NCBI GenBank assembly: GCA_934462885.1
Contig: CAKSJC010000092.1
Coordinates: forward strand, 1-6,718
DNA from: an uncultured Eubacteriales bacterium
Lineage (GTDB): Bacteria; Bacillota; Clostridia; Oscillospirales; CAG-272
Reading direction: 5' to 3'
Length of the DNA stretch: 6,718 bases
In this document: positions 1 through 6,681 of the stretch, in pieces
Position numbering within the stretch: position 1 is the first letter of the stretch
Layout: each line of letters opens with the position of its first letter
Made by a program: the position numbers and the translations under genes
The notes under the pieces: model-generated
The model's input: the letters and a program-made list of their open reading frames with translations, nothing else
What the model was told of the DNA's origin: nothing
The model's database searches: none

Positions 1-1
1 G

Positions 2-2554
2 TGTGAACACAAGCTTTTCACGCCGACGATAGATCATTCAAAGGAACATTACTCTATCGTTATTCCCCCGCCGAACATTACCGGACAGCTCCATATGGGT
101 CATGCGCTTGACAATACTCTTCAGGATATTCTTATCCGCTATAAGAGAATGCGCGGCTTCTGTACCCTTTGGGTTCCCGGAACAGATCACGCTTCCATAG
201 CTACCGAAGCGAAGATCGTTGAAGCTATGCGCAAAGAAGGTCTTACAAAAGAAGATATCGGAAGAGACGGATTCCTCAAGCGCGCATGGGACTGGAAAGA
301 AAAATACGGCGGACGCATTATAGAACAGCTAAAAAAAATGGGCTCCTCGTGCGACTGGTCAAGAGAACGCTTCACTCTCGACGAAGGATGCAGCAGAGCT
401 GTCAGAGAGGTATTCAAGCGCCTTTATGACAAAGGACTGATCTACCGCGGCGAGAGAATAATAAACTGGTGCCCGCACTGCAAAACTTCTATCTCCAATG
501 CCGAAGTCGACTATGCGGAGCAGGACAGCCATTTTTGGCATATCAAATATCCGCTTGTCGGGGGAGGCGGATATGTCGAAATCGCGACTACCCGTCCGGA
601 GACTCTTCTCGGAGATACCGCAGTCGCCGTAAACCCGAACGACGAACGTTACAAACACCTGATCGGACAGTATCTCGTGCTTCCGCTTGTCGGAAGAAGA
701 ATACCGATCGTTGCCGACGAACACGCAAAATTAGACAAGGGAACCGGAGCCGTAAAAATAACTCCCGCGCACGACCCGAATGACTTTGAAGTCGGCAGAC
801 GCTGCTCTCTTCCCATGGAGGTGGTTCTCACCGAAGATGCGAAAATAACGGATAACTATCCGAAATACGCGGGAATGGATCGATACGAAGCCCGCAAGGC
901 TATCGTTGAAGACCTTCGCGCCGGCGGATATCTTTGTGAGATTGAAGACTTAAAGCACGAGGTAGGCACCTGCTATCGCTGCGGAACTACTATCGAACCT
1001 ATGGTGTCTTTGCAGTGGTTTGTTAAAATGGAGCCTCTTGCAAAGCCCGCAATCGAAGCTGTACGAGACGGCAGAATAAAATTCGTTCCGGAAAGATTCG
1101 ACAAAAACTACTTCCACTGGATGGAAAACACACAGGACTGGTGTATCTCGCGCCAGCTTTGGTGGGGTCACAGGATTCCCGCGTTCTATTGTGACGACTG
1201 CGGCGAAACGGTGGTTACTCTCGATGAAAATCCCGTCTGCCCGAAGTGCGGCGGTCATATGACGCAGGATCCAGATACGCTTGATACGTGGTTTTCCTCA
1301 GCCCTTTGGCCGTTTTCTACTTTAGGCTGGCCCGACGAGACAGAGGACTTAAAATACTTCTATCCGACAAGCACTCTTGTTACGGGTTACGATATCATAA
1401 CCTTCTGGGTATCGAGAATGATTTTCTCGGCTCTCGAATACACGGATAATATCCCGTTCGACACAGTCCTTATTCACGGACTCGTGCGCGATGCCCAAGG
1501 GCGCAAGATGTCAAAATCACTGGGAAACGGTATAGATCCGCTTGAAATAATCGACAAGTACGGCGCGGACGCTCTCAGATTCGCTCTCGCAACGGGAAAC
1601 AGCCCCGGAAACGACATGAGATTCTCGGATGAAAAGATTGAATCCGCACGCAACTTCGCAAACAAGCTTTGGAACGCGGCAAGATTCGTTATGATGAATC
1701 TCACGATAGACAAGACAGAGCTTCCCGACCGCGATAAACTTGCCTCCGAGGACAAATGGATTCTCACAAAGTTTGAGGAATGTGTATCCGCCGTTACATC
1801 TAACCTTGACAAGTACGAAATAGGCGTGGCGCTTTCCTCAATTTACGACTTCGTATGGGATATATACTGCGACTGGTATATCGAACTTTCAAAATCATCC
1901 GTTTCCGCCGGCGGCGAACGCGGTGAGTGCGCACAGAATGTCCTCGCGTATGTTCTCCGCGAAACTCTGAAGCTGCTCCATCCGTTCATGCCCTTCATCA
2001 CGGAAGAGATATACGGAGGACTTCCGGGCGAAGAGGGATATATCATGATCAAGGAATACCCGATGTACGACGAAAGTCTCATTTTCGACGCCGAAACCAA
2101 AAATATGGAAAAAGTCATCGACGCCATCCGCGCTATACGTATCCGCCGCGCCGAGATGGGAGTAGTACCTTCCCGTAAGGCTCAGGTGTTTATTGAAACG
2201 CGCTACCCCGAAGCATTTGAGGGAAGTTCTTCGTTCTTTGAAAAGCTTGCGTCCGCATCGGCAGTATCGATAGTCGATTCGTACAGCGACGACACGGCGG
2301 TACGCATTATCACGGACTCTGCTGTCATCCACATTCCGCTTGCCGACATGGTTGACTTTGAAGCGGAGCGCGCGCGTCTGACGAAAGAACTTGCCGCGAC
2401 AGAAGCCGAAATAAAGCGTGCCGAAGGAAAGCTTTCAAACGAAGGCTTCACATCCCGCGCTCCTGAAGCGGTGGTTGCCGCAGAACGTGAAAAGCTTGAA
2501 AAATATAAGGAAAAATACGAGAGCATAAAGGCGTCGATCGCCAAATTAGGATAA
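2..2554 (+). CDS. valS: Valyl-tRNA synthetase (ValRS), 5'-truncated by the window edge
   Basis: Cytoplasmic class Ia aminoacyl-tRNA synthetase that attaches valine to tRNA-Val and hydrolyses misacylated Thr-tRNA-Val. The frame is open from position 2, so 850 residues are visible. The family usually has about 880, so roughly 30 N-terminal residues lie upstream. Seen in order: PPPNITGQ followed by the HIGH-type motif HMGH (92-103); the ValRS-typical PGTDHASIATE; a WCPHC cysteine pair (470-481); the CP1 editing domain with ATTRPETLLGDTA (from 584) and GTGAVKITPAHDPNDFEVG (740-796); a second pair CYRC (971-982) that may form a zinc site with the first; a zinc-ribbon-like CDDC...CPKC (1190-1249); DTLDTWFSSALWPFSTLGWP; KMSKS (1505-1519); a helical anticodon-binding region; and a charged C-terminal coiled coil (about 2350-2551) with the ValRS signature LSNEGFTSRAPE. 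No frameshift or missing catalytic motif is seen. Firmicutes valS genes are often preceded by a T-box, which would lie outside the window. Confidence 0.97.
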   Translation, partial: CEHKLFTPTIDHSKEHYSIVIPPPNITGQLHMGHALDNTLQDILIRYKRMRGFCTLWVPGTDHASIATEAKIVEAMRKEGLTKEDIGRDGFLKRAWDWKEKYGGRIIEQLKKMGSSCDWSRERFTLDEGCSRAVREVFKRLYDKGLIYRGERIINWCPHCKTSISNAEVDYAEQDSHFWHIKYPLVGGGGYVEIATTRPETLLGDTAVAVNPNDERYKHLIGQYLVLPLVGRRIPIVADEHAKLDKGTGAVKITPAHDPNDFEVGRRCSLPMEVVLTEDAKITDNYPKYAGMDRYEARKAIVEDLRAGGYLCEIEDLKHEVGTCYRCGTTIEPMVSLQWFVKMEPLAKPAIEAVRDGRIKFVPERFDKNYFHWMENTQDWCISRQLWWGHRIPAFYCDDCGETVVTLDENPVCPKCGGHMTQDPDTLDTWFSSALWPFSTLGWPDETEDLKYFYPTSTLVTGYDIITFWVSRMIFSALEYTDNIPFDTVLIHGLVRDAQGRKMSKSLGNGIDPLEIIDKYGADALRFALATGNSPGNDMRFSDEKIESARNFANKLWNAARFVMMNLTIDKTELPDRDKLASEDKWILTKFEECVSAVTSNLDKYEIGVALSSIYDFVWDIYCDWYIELSKSSVSAGGERGECAQNVLAYVLRETLKLLHPFMPFITEEIYGGLPGEEGYIMIKEYPMYDESLIFDAETKNMEKVIDAIRAIRIRRAEMGVVPSRKAQVFIETRYPEAFEGSSSFFEKLASASAVSIVDSYSDDTAVRIITDSAVIHIPLADMVDFEAERARLTKELAATEAEIKRAEGKLSNEGFTSRAPEAVVAAEREKLEKYKEKYESIKASIAKLG

Positions 2555-2625
2555 AAACGAAGCAAGCGGCTTTTGGAAATGCATGAAACCGGCACAGTTT
2601 GGCACAGTTCCGAAAGCCTCGTTTT
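2554..2625 (+). terminator. Long imperfect inverted repeat after valS: possible terminator or RNA processing/stability hairpin
   Basis: The outer arms AAAACGA (2554-2560) and TCGTTTT (2619-2625) are exact reverse complements. Inside them, GGCTTTTGGAA (2568-2578) pairs with TTCCGAAAGCC (2608-2618) over 11 positions with a single G-U wobble. The left side carries a 7-nt bulge (2561-2567) and the loop is about 29 nt (2579-2607). The structure begins at the last base of the valS stop codon and ends in TTTT, with matching A residues on the left arm as in bidirectional terminators. The T-run is short and the loop long for a classical intrinsic terminator, so the structure is well supported but its role is inferred. 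An mRNA stability or processing hairpin is the main alternative. Confidence 0.5.
2591..2609 (+). repeat. Two tandem copies of GGCACAGTT in the hairpin loop
   Basis: GGCACAGTT occurs at 2591-2599 and again at 2601-2609, a direct repeat with a 10-nt period. The first copy lies in the loop of the inverted repeat; the last two bases of the second copy enter the right arm. Ten-base spacing places both copies on the same DNA face, so a regulator site is conceivable. Two copies only may also be a simple slippage duplication. Confidence 0.45.
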
Positions 2626-2641
2626 CCGGCAATATCCAAAC

Positions 2642-2647
2642 TATAAT
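2642..2647 (+). promoter_or_regulatory. Perfect TATAAT -10 hexamer, candidate promoter of the methyltransferase gene
   Basis: TATAAT matches the sigma-70/sigma-A -10 consensus exactly. It would place a transcript start near 2654, leaving a leader of about 16 nt that still contains the whole ribosome binding site. It sits just after the inverted repeat, as expected for a new transcription unit. The weakness is the -35 region: at 16-18 nt spacing the bases (around 2618-2625) match TTGACA poorly, and no TG extended -10 precedes it. The same stretch forms the right arm of the hairpin. Confidence 0.35.
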
Positions 2648-2656
2648 CCGAACAAT

Positions 2657-2663
2657 AAAGGGA
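2657..2663 (+). promoter_or_regulatory. Ribosome binding site that fixes the methyltransferase start at 2670
   Basis: AAAGGGA lies with its last G seven nucleotides before the ATG at 2670. The earlier in-frame ATG at 2583 has only a weak GGA upstream, and its extra 29 codons run through the hairpin and the TATAAT. The later ATG is therefore the likely start. Confidence 0.7.
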
Positions 2664-2669
2664 TCATTC

Positions 2670-3902
2670 ATGTTAGATTTACCGAAGGTCACTATAACCG
2701 AAAAAGGAGAACGCCACGCAAAGGACGGTCATCCGTGGGTGTTTGAGGGAGAAGTCGTCGCCGTCGATACAAGACCGGAGGACGGAGCTCTAGTGAACGT
2801 GTTCTCAAAAAAAGACCGCTTTATCGGAACGGGATTTTATAACTCGCATTCAAAGATCCGAGTCCGTCTTATTTCGGCAAACGCGAACGATAAGTTTGAC
2901 CGCGCATTTTATGAAAGGCGTATTAAGTACGCCCTCGATTACCGCAGAACCGTAATGGGAGACGATATGCACGCTTCCCGCCTGATTTTCGGCGAGGCGG
3001 ATTTGTTTCCGGGTTTCACCGTAGATTTGTTTGAAGATGTTCTGGTGTGCCAAGTGCTCTCACTGGGCATAGAGAATATCAAAGATATGCTTTTTGATAT
3101 TTTATTAAAGCTTCTCCCCGAATACGGTGTACATCCGAGAGCGATATATGAGCGGTGCGACGTCGCTATACGCGAGCTTGAGGGCATGGAGCAGTTTAAG
3201 GGATATTACAAGACGGCAGGGTTGGGATTATCGGACGGCTCCGACATGGACGGTCACGTGACGATAACCGAAAACGGTATAAAATTCGACGTCGATTACG
3301 TAAACGGACAGAAAACGGGATTTTTCCTCGATCAGAAGTATAACCGCAGAGCGGCGGCTAAACTTGCACGCGGACGGCGTGTTCTCGATTGCTTCACGCA
3401 CACAGGCGCGTTTGCCTTGAACTGCGCCGCCGCAGGCGCTGAGCATGTCACAGCGGTGGATATTTCCGCCGCCGCGATTGCGCAGACAAAGAAAAACGCG
3501 GAGTTAAATTCCCTCGCCGGAGTTATGTCGTTTGAAACGGCAGACGTTTTCGAGCTTCTTACATCCATGGTAAACGAAAAGCGCCGCGAATACGACTATA
3601 TTATCCTTGATCCGCCGGCTTTTACCAAGTCGTCTTCAACCGTGCGCGACGCTTACCGCGGTTACAAGGATATTAATATGCGCGCCATGCGCTCGCTTCC
3701 CCGCGGAGGATATCTTGCAACCTGCAGCTGTTCGCATTTTATGGAAACTCCTCTGTTTTGCAAAATGCTGCGCGAAGCCGCGTCAGACGCCGGAGTTTCT
3801 CTTCGCCAGATAGAAGAACGTACTCAATCGCCGGATCACCCCATCCTCTGGAACGTTCCCGAAACCGATTACCTCAAGTTTTTCATATTCCAAGTGGTAT
3901 AG
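2670..3902 (+). CDS. Class I SAM-dependent rRNA methyltransferase with N-terminal PUA domain (RlmI/YwbD-like, probable 23S rRNA m5C methyltransferase)
   Basis: A 410-residue protein, close to the usual length of about 390-400 for this family (COG1092 type, including E. coli RlmI, which makes m5C1962 in 23S rRNA). Residues 1 to about 75 form a PUA RNA-binding domain (PKVTITEKGERHAKDGHPWVFEGEV at its start, then GTGFYN). A middle domain with FGEADLFPGFTVDLFEDVLV and the family-typical NGQKTGFFLDQKYNRR follows. The C-terminal Rossmann methyltransferase has the SAM-binding loop VLDCFTHTGAFALN (238-251), an acidic residue D264 (VDIS) likely to contact the ribose, DPPAF (314-318) as motif IV, and CSCSHF with C352 and C354, the region expected to hold the nucleophile for cytosine C5 methylation. 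The start at 2670 was chosen for its ribosome binding site and because the PUA domain begins there. The exact rRNA target cannot be read from sequence. The protein is soluble, with no signal peptide. Confidence 0.9.
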   Translation: MLDLPKVTITEKGERHAKDGHPWVFEGEVVAVDTRPEDGALVNVFSKKDRFIGTGFYNSHSKIRVRLISANANDKFDRAFYERRIKYALDYRRTVMGDDMHASRLIFGEADLFPGFTVDLFEDVLVCQVLSLGIENIKDMLFDILLKLLPEYGVHPRAIYERCDVAIRELEGMEQFKGYYKTAGLGLSDGSDMDGHVTITENGIKFDVDYVNGQKTGFFLDQKYNRRAAAKLARGRRVLDCFTHTGAFALNCAAAGAEHVTAVDISAAAIAQTKKNAELNSLAGVMSFETADVFELLTSMVNEKRREYDYIILDPPAFTKSSSTVRDAYRGYKDINMRAMRSLPRGGYLATCSCSHFMETPLFCKMLREAASDAGVSLRQIEERTQSPDHPILWNVPETDYLKFFIFQVV

Positions 3903-4000
3903 GAAAAACGCGGCAGACGCAGAGAGGCGAATGAAAACTTTCGCAAAAGCTCATCTTTCCTCTTCCGCAATATAAAAACAAAAAGGAGATATCCGCCGAT
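3903..4000 (+). other. Intergenic leader between the methyltransferase and murJ
   Basis: This 98-nt gap has no convincing terminator: the only hairpin is GCGAA/TTCGC (3927-3944, 8-nt loop) with no T-run after it, so read-through from the methyltransferase into murJ is likely. It contains a possible 14-codon open frame (3931-3975) and a pyrimidine-rich stretch (about 3951-3966) followed by the murJ ribosome binding site. TATAAA at 3971-3976 is a poor promoter candidate because the transcript would begin inside the ribosome binding site. Confidence 0.4.
3983..3988 (+). promoter_or_regulatory. Ribosome binding site of murJ, with long spacing
   Basis: AAGGAG is a strong Shine-Dalgarno sequence, but 12 nt separate it from the ATG at 4001, slightly longer than usual. 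No alternative in-frame start lies closer, and the MurJ N-terminus is complete from this ATG. Confidence 0.75.
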
Positions 4001-5569
4001 ATGAATGACAAGAAAAAAAACGCGGCGAGCGGCGAAAAGAACTCGTCTTTAATGCTTGCCGCCATGATGATGGGTGTGATAATTCTTCTCTCCAAGATAC
4101 TGGGACTTCTTCGGGACTCGATGATAGGTTCGGCTTACGGAACTACCGATCTTGCGATTGCCTATGAAACGGCTTCGAAGCTTCCCGTCACAATATTCGA
4201 CTTTATCCTCGGAGGAGTCGTTACCTCCGCTTTTATTCCGATATACAACAGCATTGCCGTTAAAAAGGGAAAAAAAGACGCGCTTTCTTTCGCGCAGTCA
4301 TACGTAAATCTCATTCTTGTGATAACGGCTTTCGTTTCGCTCATCGGAGTGGCGTTTGCTCCGTATCTTGTAAACTTTATCGCGCCGGACCTGACAGCCG
4401 AGACTGCGGCTCTCGCCGCGCAGCTTACGAGAATAATGTTCCCTATGGTAATTTTTGTCGGACTTGCGTTCTCGTTTGTGGGTTTTTTACAGTCAGAGGG
4501 AGAATACAATATTCCCGCTGTCATAAGCCTTGTTTCAAACCTTATAATGATAGTTTACCTCGTCTTTTTTAATAAAAAATTCGGCGTGTGGGGGCTTTCC
4601 GTATCCATGCTTGTCGGCTGGGGTGCGCAGGCTGCCGTTCAAATACCCGCTGTCATCAAAAAAGGTTTCAGATACCGCCTTACGGCGCCGCTCGCTGTTC
4701 CCGAAATCGGACGCGCGGCGAAAAACACTTTTCCGATCCTCATTGCAACGTGGACGACTCCGCTTTGCAATCTCATAAACACCCGCATCGCTTCCGGTAT
4801 CGAGGGGGGGCGCGCAATAAACGCGCTCGGATACGCTAACCGCCTTTATATTATCATTGTGGGACTCTTCTCGTTCGTTGCGACGAATCTTCTTTTTCCG
4901 CACTTTTCAAGAGCCGCGGCAAGCGGAAACTCTGACGAAGGAGAACGGCTGACGCGCACTTCGATAAAAACTCTTATCTTCATAATCGCCCCGATATCGG
5001 TCGGCGTAATGCTTCTCGCGCCTCAGTTTATTTCTATTATTTACGGACGCGGGAATTTCACCGACTCTGACGTTATCATAACCGCGGAAGCGCTCCGCGC
5101 CTATTCTGTCGGAATGATTTTCGCGGCGATCGGAGAAGTGCTGACAAAAGCTTTCTTCGCTGTCGAGAAAACTAAGCTTCCGATGATTTCTTCTATCGTA
5201 TCGATGTCTGTTAACATCGCGGTAATAGAGCTTTTCGGTTCACGTCTCGGTATCGGCGGGATTGCCCTGACCGCAAGCTTTGCGACTGCCGTTAACATGG
5301 TTATAAACCTCATTTTTGCGTACAAAAAGGGAATACTGAAAAAAGCGCCCCGCGATTTTATCGATATATCAAAATCGGTACTTTCAGCCGCCGTTATGGG
5401 AGTCTCCGTGTGGTTTATTTCACCTCTTTGCGAGGGAATGCCGCGGCTTGTTGCCTTTTTGCTCCCTGTTATTGCAGGCTGCGTTGTTTACGCGATTTGC
5501 GCGTTGATACTGAAAAGCGAAGGAGCGCTTGCCCTTCTCGGAATGATAAAAAAGAAAAAAGGAGCATAA
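4001..5569 (+). CDS. murJ: MurJ/MviN-family lipid II flippase (MOP superfamily), or related lipid-linked glycan flippase
   Basis: A 522-residue integral membrane protein of normal family length. A short Lys-rich cytoplasmic N-terminus (MNDKKKN) is followed by about 14 hydrophobic segments: near residues 17-37, 52-78, 102-127, 145-163, 171-190, 195-219, 243-263, 282-300, 323-347, 367-387, 394-412, 416-440, 458-476 and 482-504. Family motifs seen are SKILGLLRDSMIGSAYG (31-47), TASKLPVTIFDFILGGVVTSAFIPIY (58-82) and ALGYANRLY (275-283), where R281 appears to match the conserved Arg in TM8 of E. coli MurJ. Known members move lipid II, or related undecaprenyl-linked sugars, from the inner to the outer leaflet for peptidoglycan synthesis. 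The double Arg of the E. coli TM2 region (LLRRIFAEG) is replaced here by IFDFILGG. The next gene, a glycosyltransferase, starts 2 nt downstream, so a role in exporting another surface glycan is a real alternative. G7 and A8 homopolymers occur in the coding sequence. Confidence 0.9.
   Translation: MNDKKKNAASGEKNSSLMLAAMMMGVIILLSKILGLLRDSMIGSAYGTTDLAIAYETASKLPVTIFDFILGGVVTSAFIPIYNSIAVKKGKKDALSFAQSYVNLILVITAFVSLIGVAFAPYLVNFIAPDLTAETAALAAQLTRIMFPMVIFVGLAFSFVGFLQSEGEYNIPAVISLVSNLIMIVYLVFFNKKFGVWGLSVSMLVGWGAQAAVQIPAVIKKGFRYRLTAPLAVPEIGRAAKNTFPILIATWTTPLCNLINTRIASGIEGGRAINALGYANRLYIIIVGLFSFVATNLLFPHFSRAAASGNSDEGERLTRTSIKTLIFIIAPISVGVMLLAPQFISIIYGRGNFTDSDVIITAEALRAYSVGMIFAAIGEVLTKAFFAVEKTKLPMISSIVSMSVNIAVIELFGSRLGIGGIALTASFATAVNMVINLIFAYKKGILKKAPRDFIDISKSVLSAAVMGVSVWFISPLCEGMPRLVAFLLPVIAGCVVYAICALILKSEGALALLGMIKKKKGA
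5559..5564 (+). promoter_or_regulatory. Ribosome binding site of the glycosyltransferase, inside the end of murJ
   Basis: AAGGAG ends 7 nt before the ATG at 5572 and overlaps the last Lys-Gly codons of murJ. This decides the start at 5572 rather than the in-frame ATG at 5410, which lies deep in murJ and would add 54 residues unlike any glycosyltransferase N-terminus. The layout favours translational coupling or reinitiation after the murJ stop. Confidence 0.85.
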
Positions 5570-5571
5570 CA

Positions 5572-6681
5572 ATGTTAAAAGTCCTTAATATTCTTACTGA
5601 TTCAAACATCGGAGGAGCAGGCCGCCTTCTTGTCAACTATCTCCACAATTTTGACAAGTCCCGTTTTGAAATCGTCGTAGTTCTCCCGAGAAACGCCGAG
5701 CTGAAGCCTTACGTTGAAGCGGAGGGATACAGGGTAGTTGAGATCGAAAACGGACGGGATAAGAGCTTCGACATGAAAGCCGTGCGCGAGATAAAAAAAA
5801 TAATTAAAGAAGAAAAGCCCGATATAGTTCACACTCATTCTTCTTTTTCCGGCAAGCTTGCGGCGTACCTGTGTCATGTTCCGAGAAGATTCTATACCCG
5901 CCACTGTGCGTTTGAAATGCCGAAAAAGCTCACCTCTTTTCCCGGAAAGCAGATAAACGGTTTCATAAACAATACGCTTGCAACGGACATTGTAGCGGTG
6001 GCTCAGGCTGCCGCGGACAACCTTACGGAAACCGGGGTAAGCGAAAAAAAGATAACGGTAATCATAAACGGCGTCGAGCCTGTGCGCCGCACCGGCGACG
6101 TCGAACGGGCGGAGTTGAAAAGATCTCTCGATATAGCGGATACAACGTTTGTGTGCGGGATATCCGCACGCCTGGAGCCGTACAAAGGGCATTCGTATCT
6201 CCTTGACACTATAAAAGAAGTTACCTTAGAGTATCCCGATCTCGTCTGTCTCATAATCGGAGGGGGAAGCGTTGAGGCGGAGCTAAAAGAAAAAGCTCAC
6301 AAGCTTGGCATATGGGACAAGGTTCGTTTTACCGGATTTGTCGAGGACGTAGCGCCGTATTACAACATCATGGACTTAAACCTCAACTGCTCTTGGGGAA
6401 CCGAAACGTCGTCGCTTGCGCTGTCTGAGGGGTATTCTCTCGGAGTTCCCGCCGTTGCGACCACATTCGGCGGAAATCCGTATATGGTTACAGACGGAGT
6501 GAACGGGCTTCTCGTCCCTGAGAGAAACAGTCACGCGATGGCGGAGGCTATACTGAGGATAGCAAATGACCCTGCGCTGCGTAAGAGACTTTCGGAGGGA
6601 GCGCTGCGCCTGTATGGGGAAAAATTCACCGCTGCCGCGATGACGCGCCGTCTTGAAGAACTCTACGAGAAGAAAAAATAA
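5572..6681 (+). CDS. GT-B fold glycosyltransferase, family 4 (surface glycan or glycolipid synthesis)
   Basis: A 369-residue cytoplasmic or membrane-associated retaining glycosyltransferase that transfers sugar from a nucleotide-sugar donor. From the start at 5572 the protein begins with the first beta strand of the acceptor domain (MLKVLNILTD). It continues into the glycine-rich loop IGGAGRLL (13-20) and PDIVHTHSS ending at residue 91, the usual end of that domain's core. The donor domain begins after INGVEP with ISARLEPYKGH: R200 and K205 are the expected diphosphate contacts. It continues through LIIGGGS and VRFTGFVEDVAPYYNIMDL to the EX7E motif with E278 and E286 (ETSSLALSE), then GVPAVATTFGG and GVNGLLVPE, all standard for GT4. 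No membrane segment is evident. The donor and acceptor sugars cannot be inferred. Its 2-nt spacing from murJ suggests the two act on the same envelope glycan or at least are made together. Confidence 0.88.
   Translation: MLKVLNILTDSNIGGAGRLLVNYLHNFDKSRFEIVVVLPRNAELKPYVEAEGYRVVEIENGRDKSFDMKAVREIKKIIKEEKPDIVHTHSSFSGKLAAYLCHVPRRFYTRHCAFEMPKKLTSFPGKQINGFINNTLATDIVAVAQAAADNLTETGVSEKKITVIINGVEPVRRTGDVERAELKRSLDIADTTFVCGISARLEPYKGHSYLLDTIKEVTLEYPDLVCLIIGGGSVEAELKEKAHKLGIWDKVRFTGFVEDVAPYYNIMDLNLNCSWGTETSSLALSEGYSLGVPAVATTFGGNPYMVTDGVNGLLVPERNSHAMAEAILRIANDPALRKRLSEGALRLYGEKFTAAAMTRRLEELYEKKK

Noticed and set aside
95..97. valS start at the ATG at 95
   Set aside because: This Met is the second residue of the HMGH catalytic motif. 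The frame stays open to the left edge and encodes the expected PPPNITGQL upstream of it.
1190..1249. CDDC...CPKC as an unusual zinc insertion in ValRS
   Set aside because: A zinc-ribbon-like insertion at this place, just before DTLDTWFSSALWP, is common in bacterial ValRS of this type.
2583..2669. N-terminal extension of the methyltransferase from an ATG at 2583 (29 extra residues)
   Set aside because: The extension runs through the inverted repeat and the TATAAT, has only a weak ribosome binding site, and precedes the natural start of the PUA domain. The ATG at 2670 has AAAGGGA at good spacing.
3971..3976. TATAAA as a murJ promoter
   Set aside because: The transcript would start around 3983, inside the AAGGAG site, and the -35 position matches the consensus poorly.
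5410..5571. Longer glycosyltransferase frame starting at 5410
   Set aside because: It lies wholly inside murJ in another frame, and its Cys- and Arg-rich translation does not resemble a glycosyltransferase. The ATG at 5572 has a strong ribosome binding site and starts exactly at the first beta strand.
5602..6192. 196-codon open frame on the - strand inside the glycosyltransferase gene
   Set aside because: Its translation shows no recognisable domain, it lies entirely opposite a clear GT4 gene, and similar antisense frames occur opposite the other genes. It is a coding-bias shadow.
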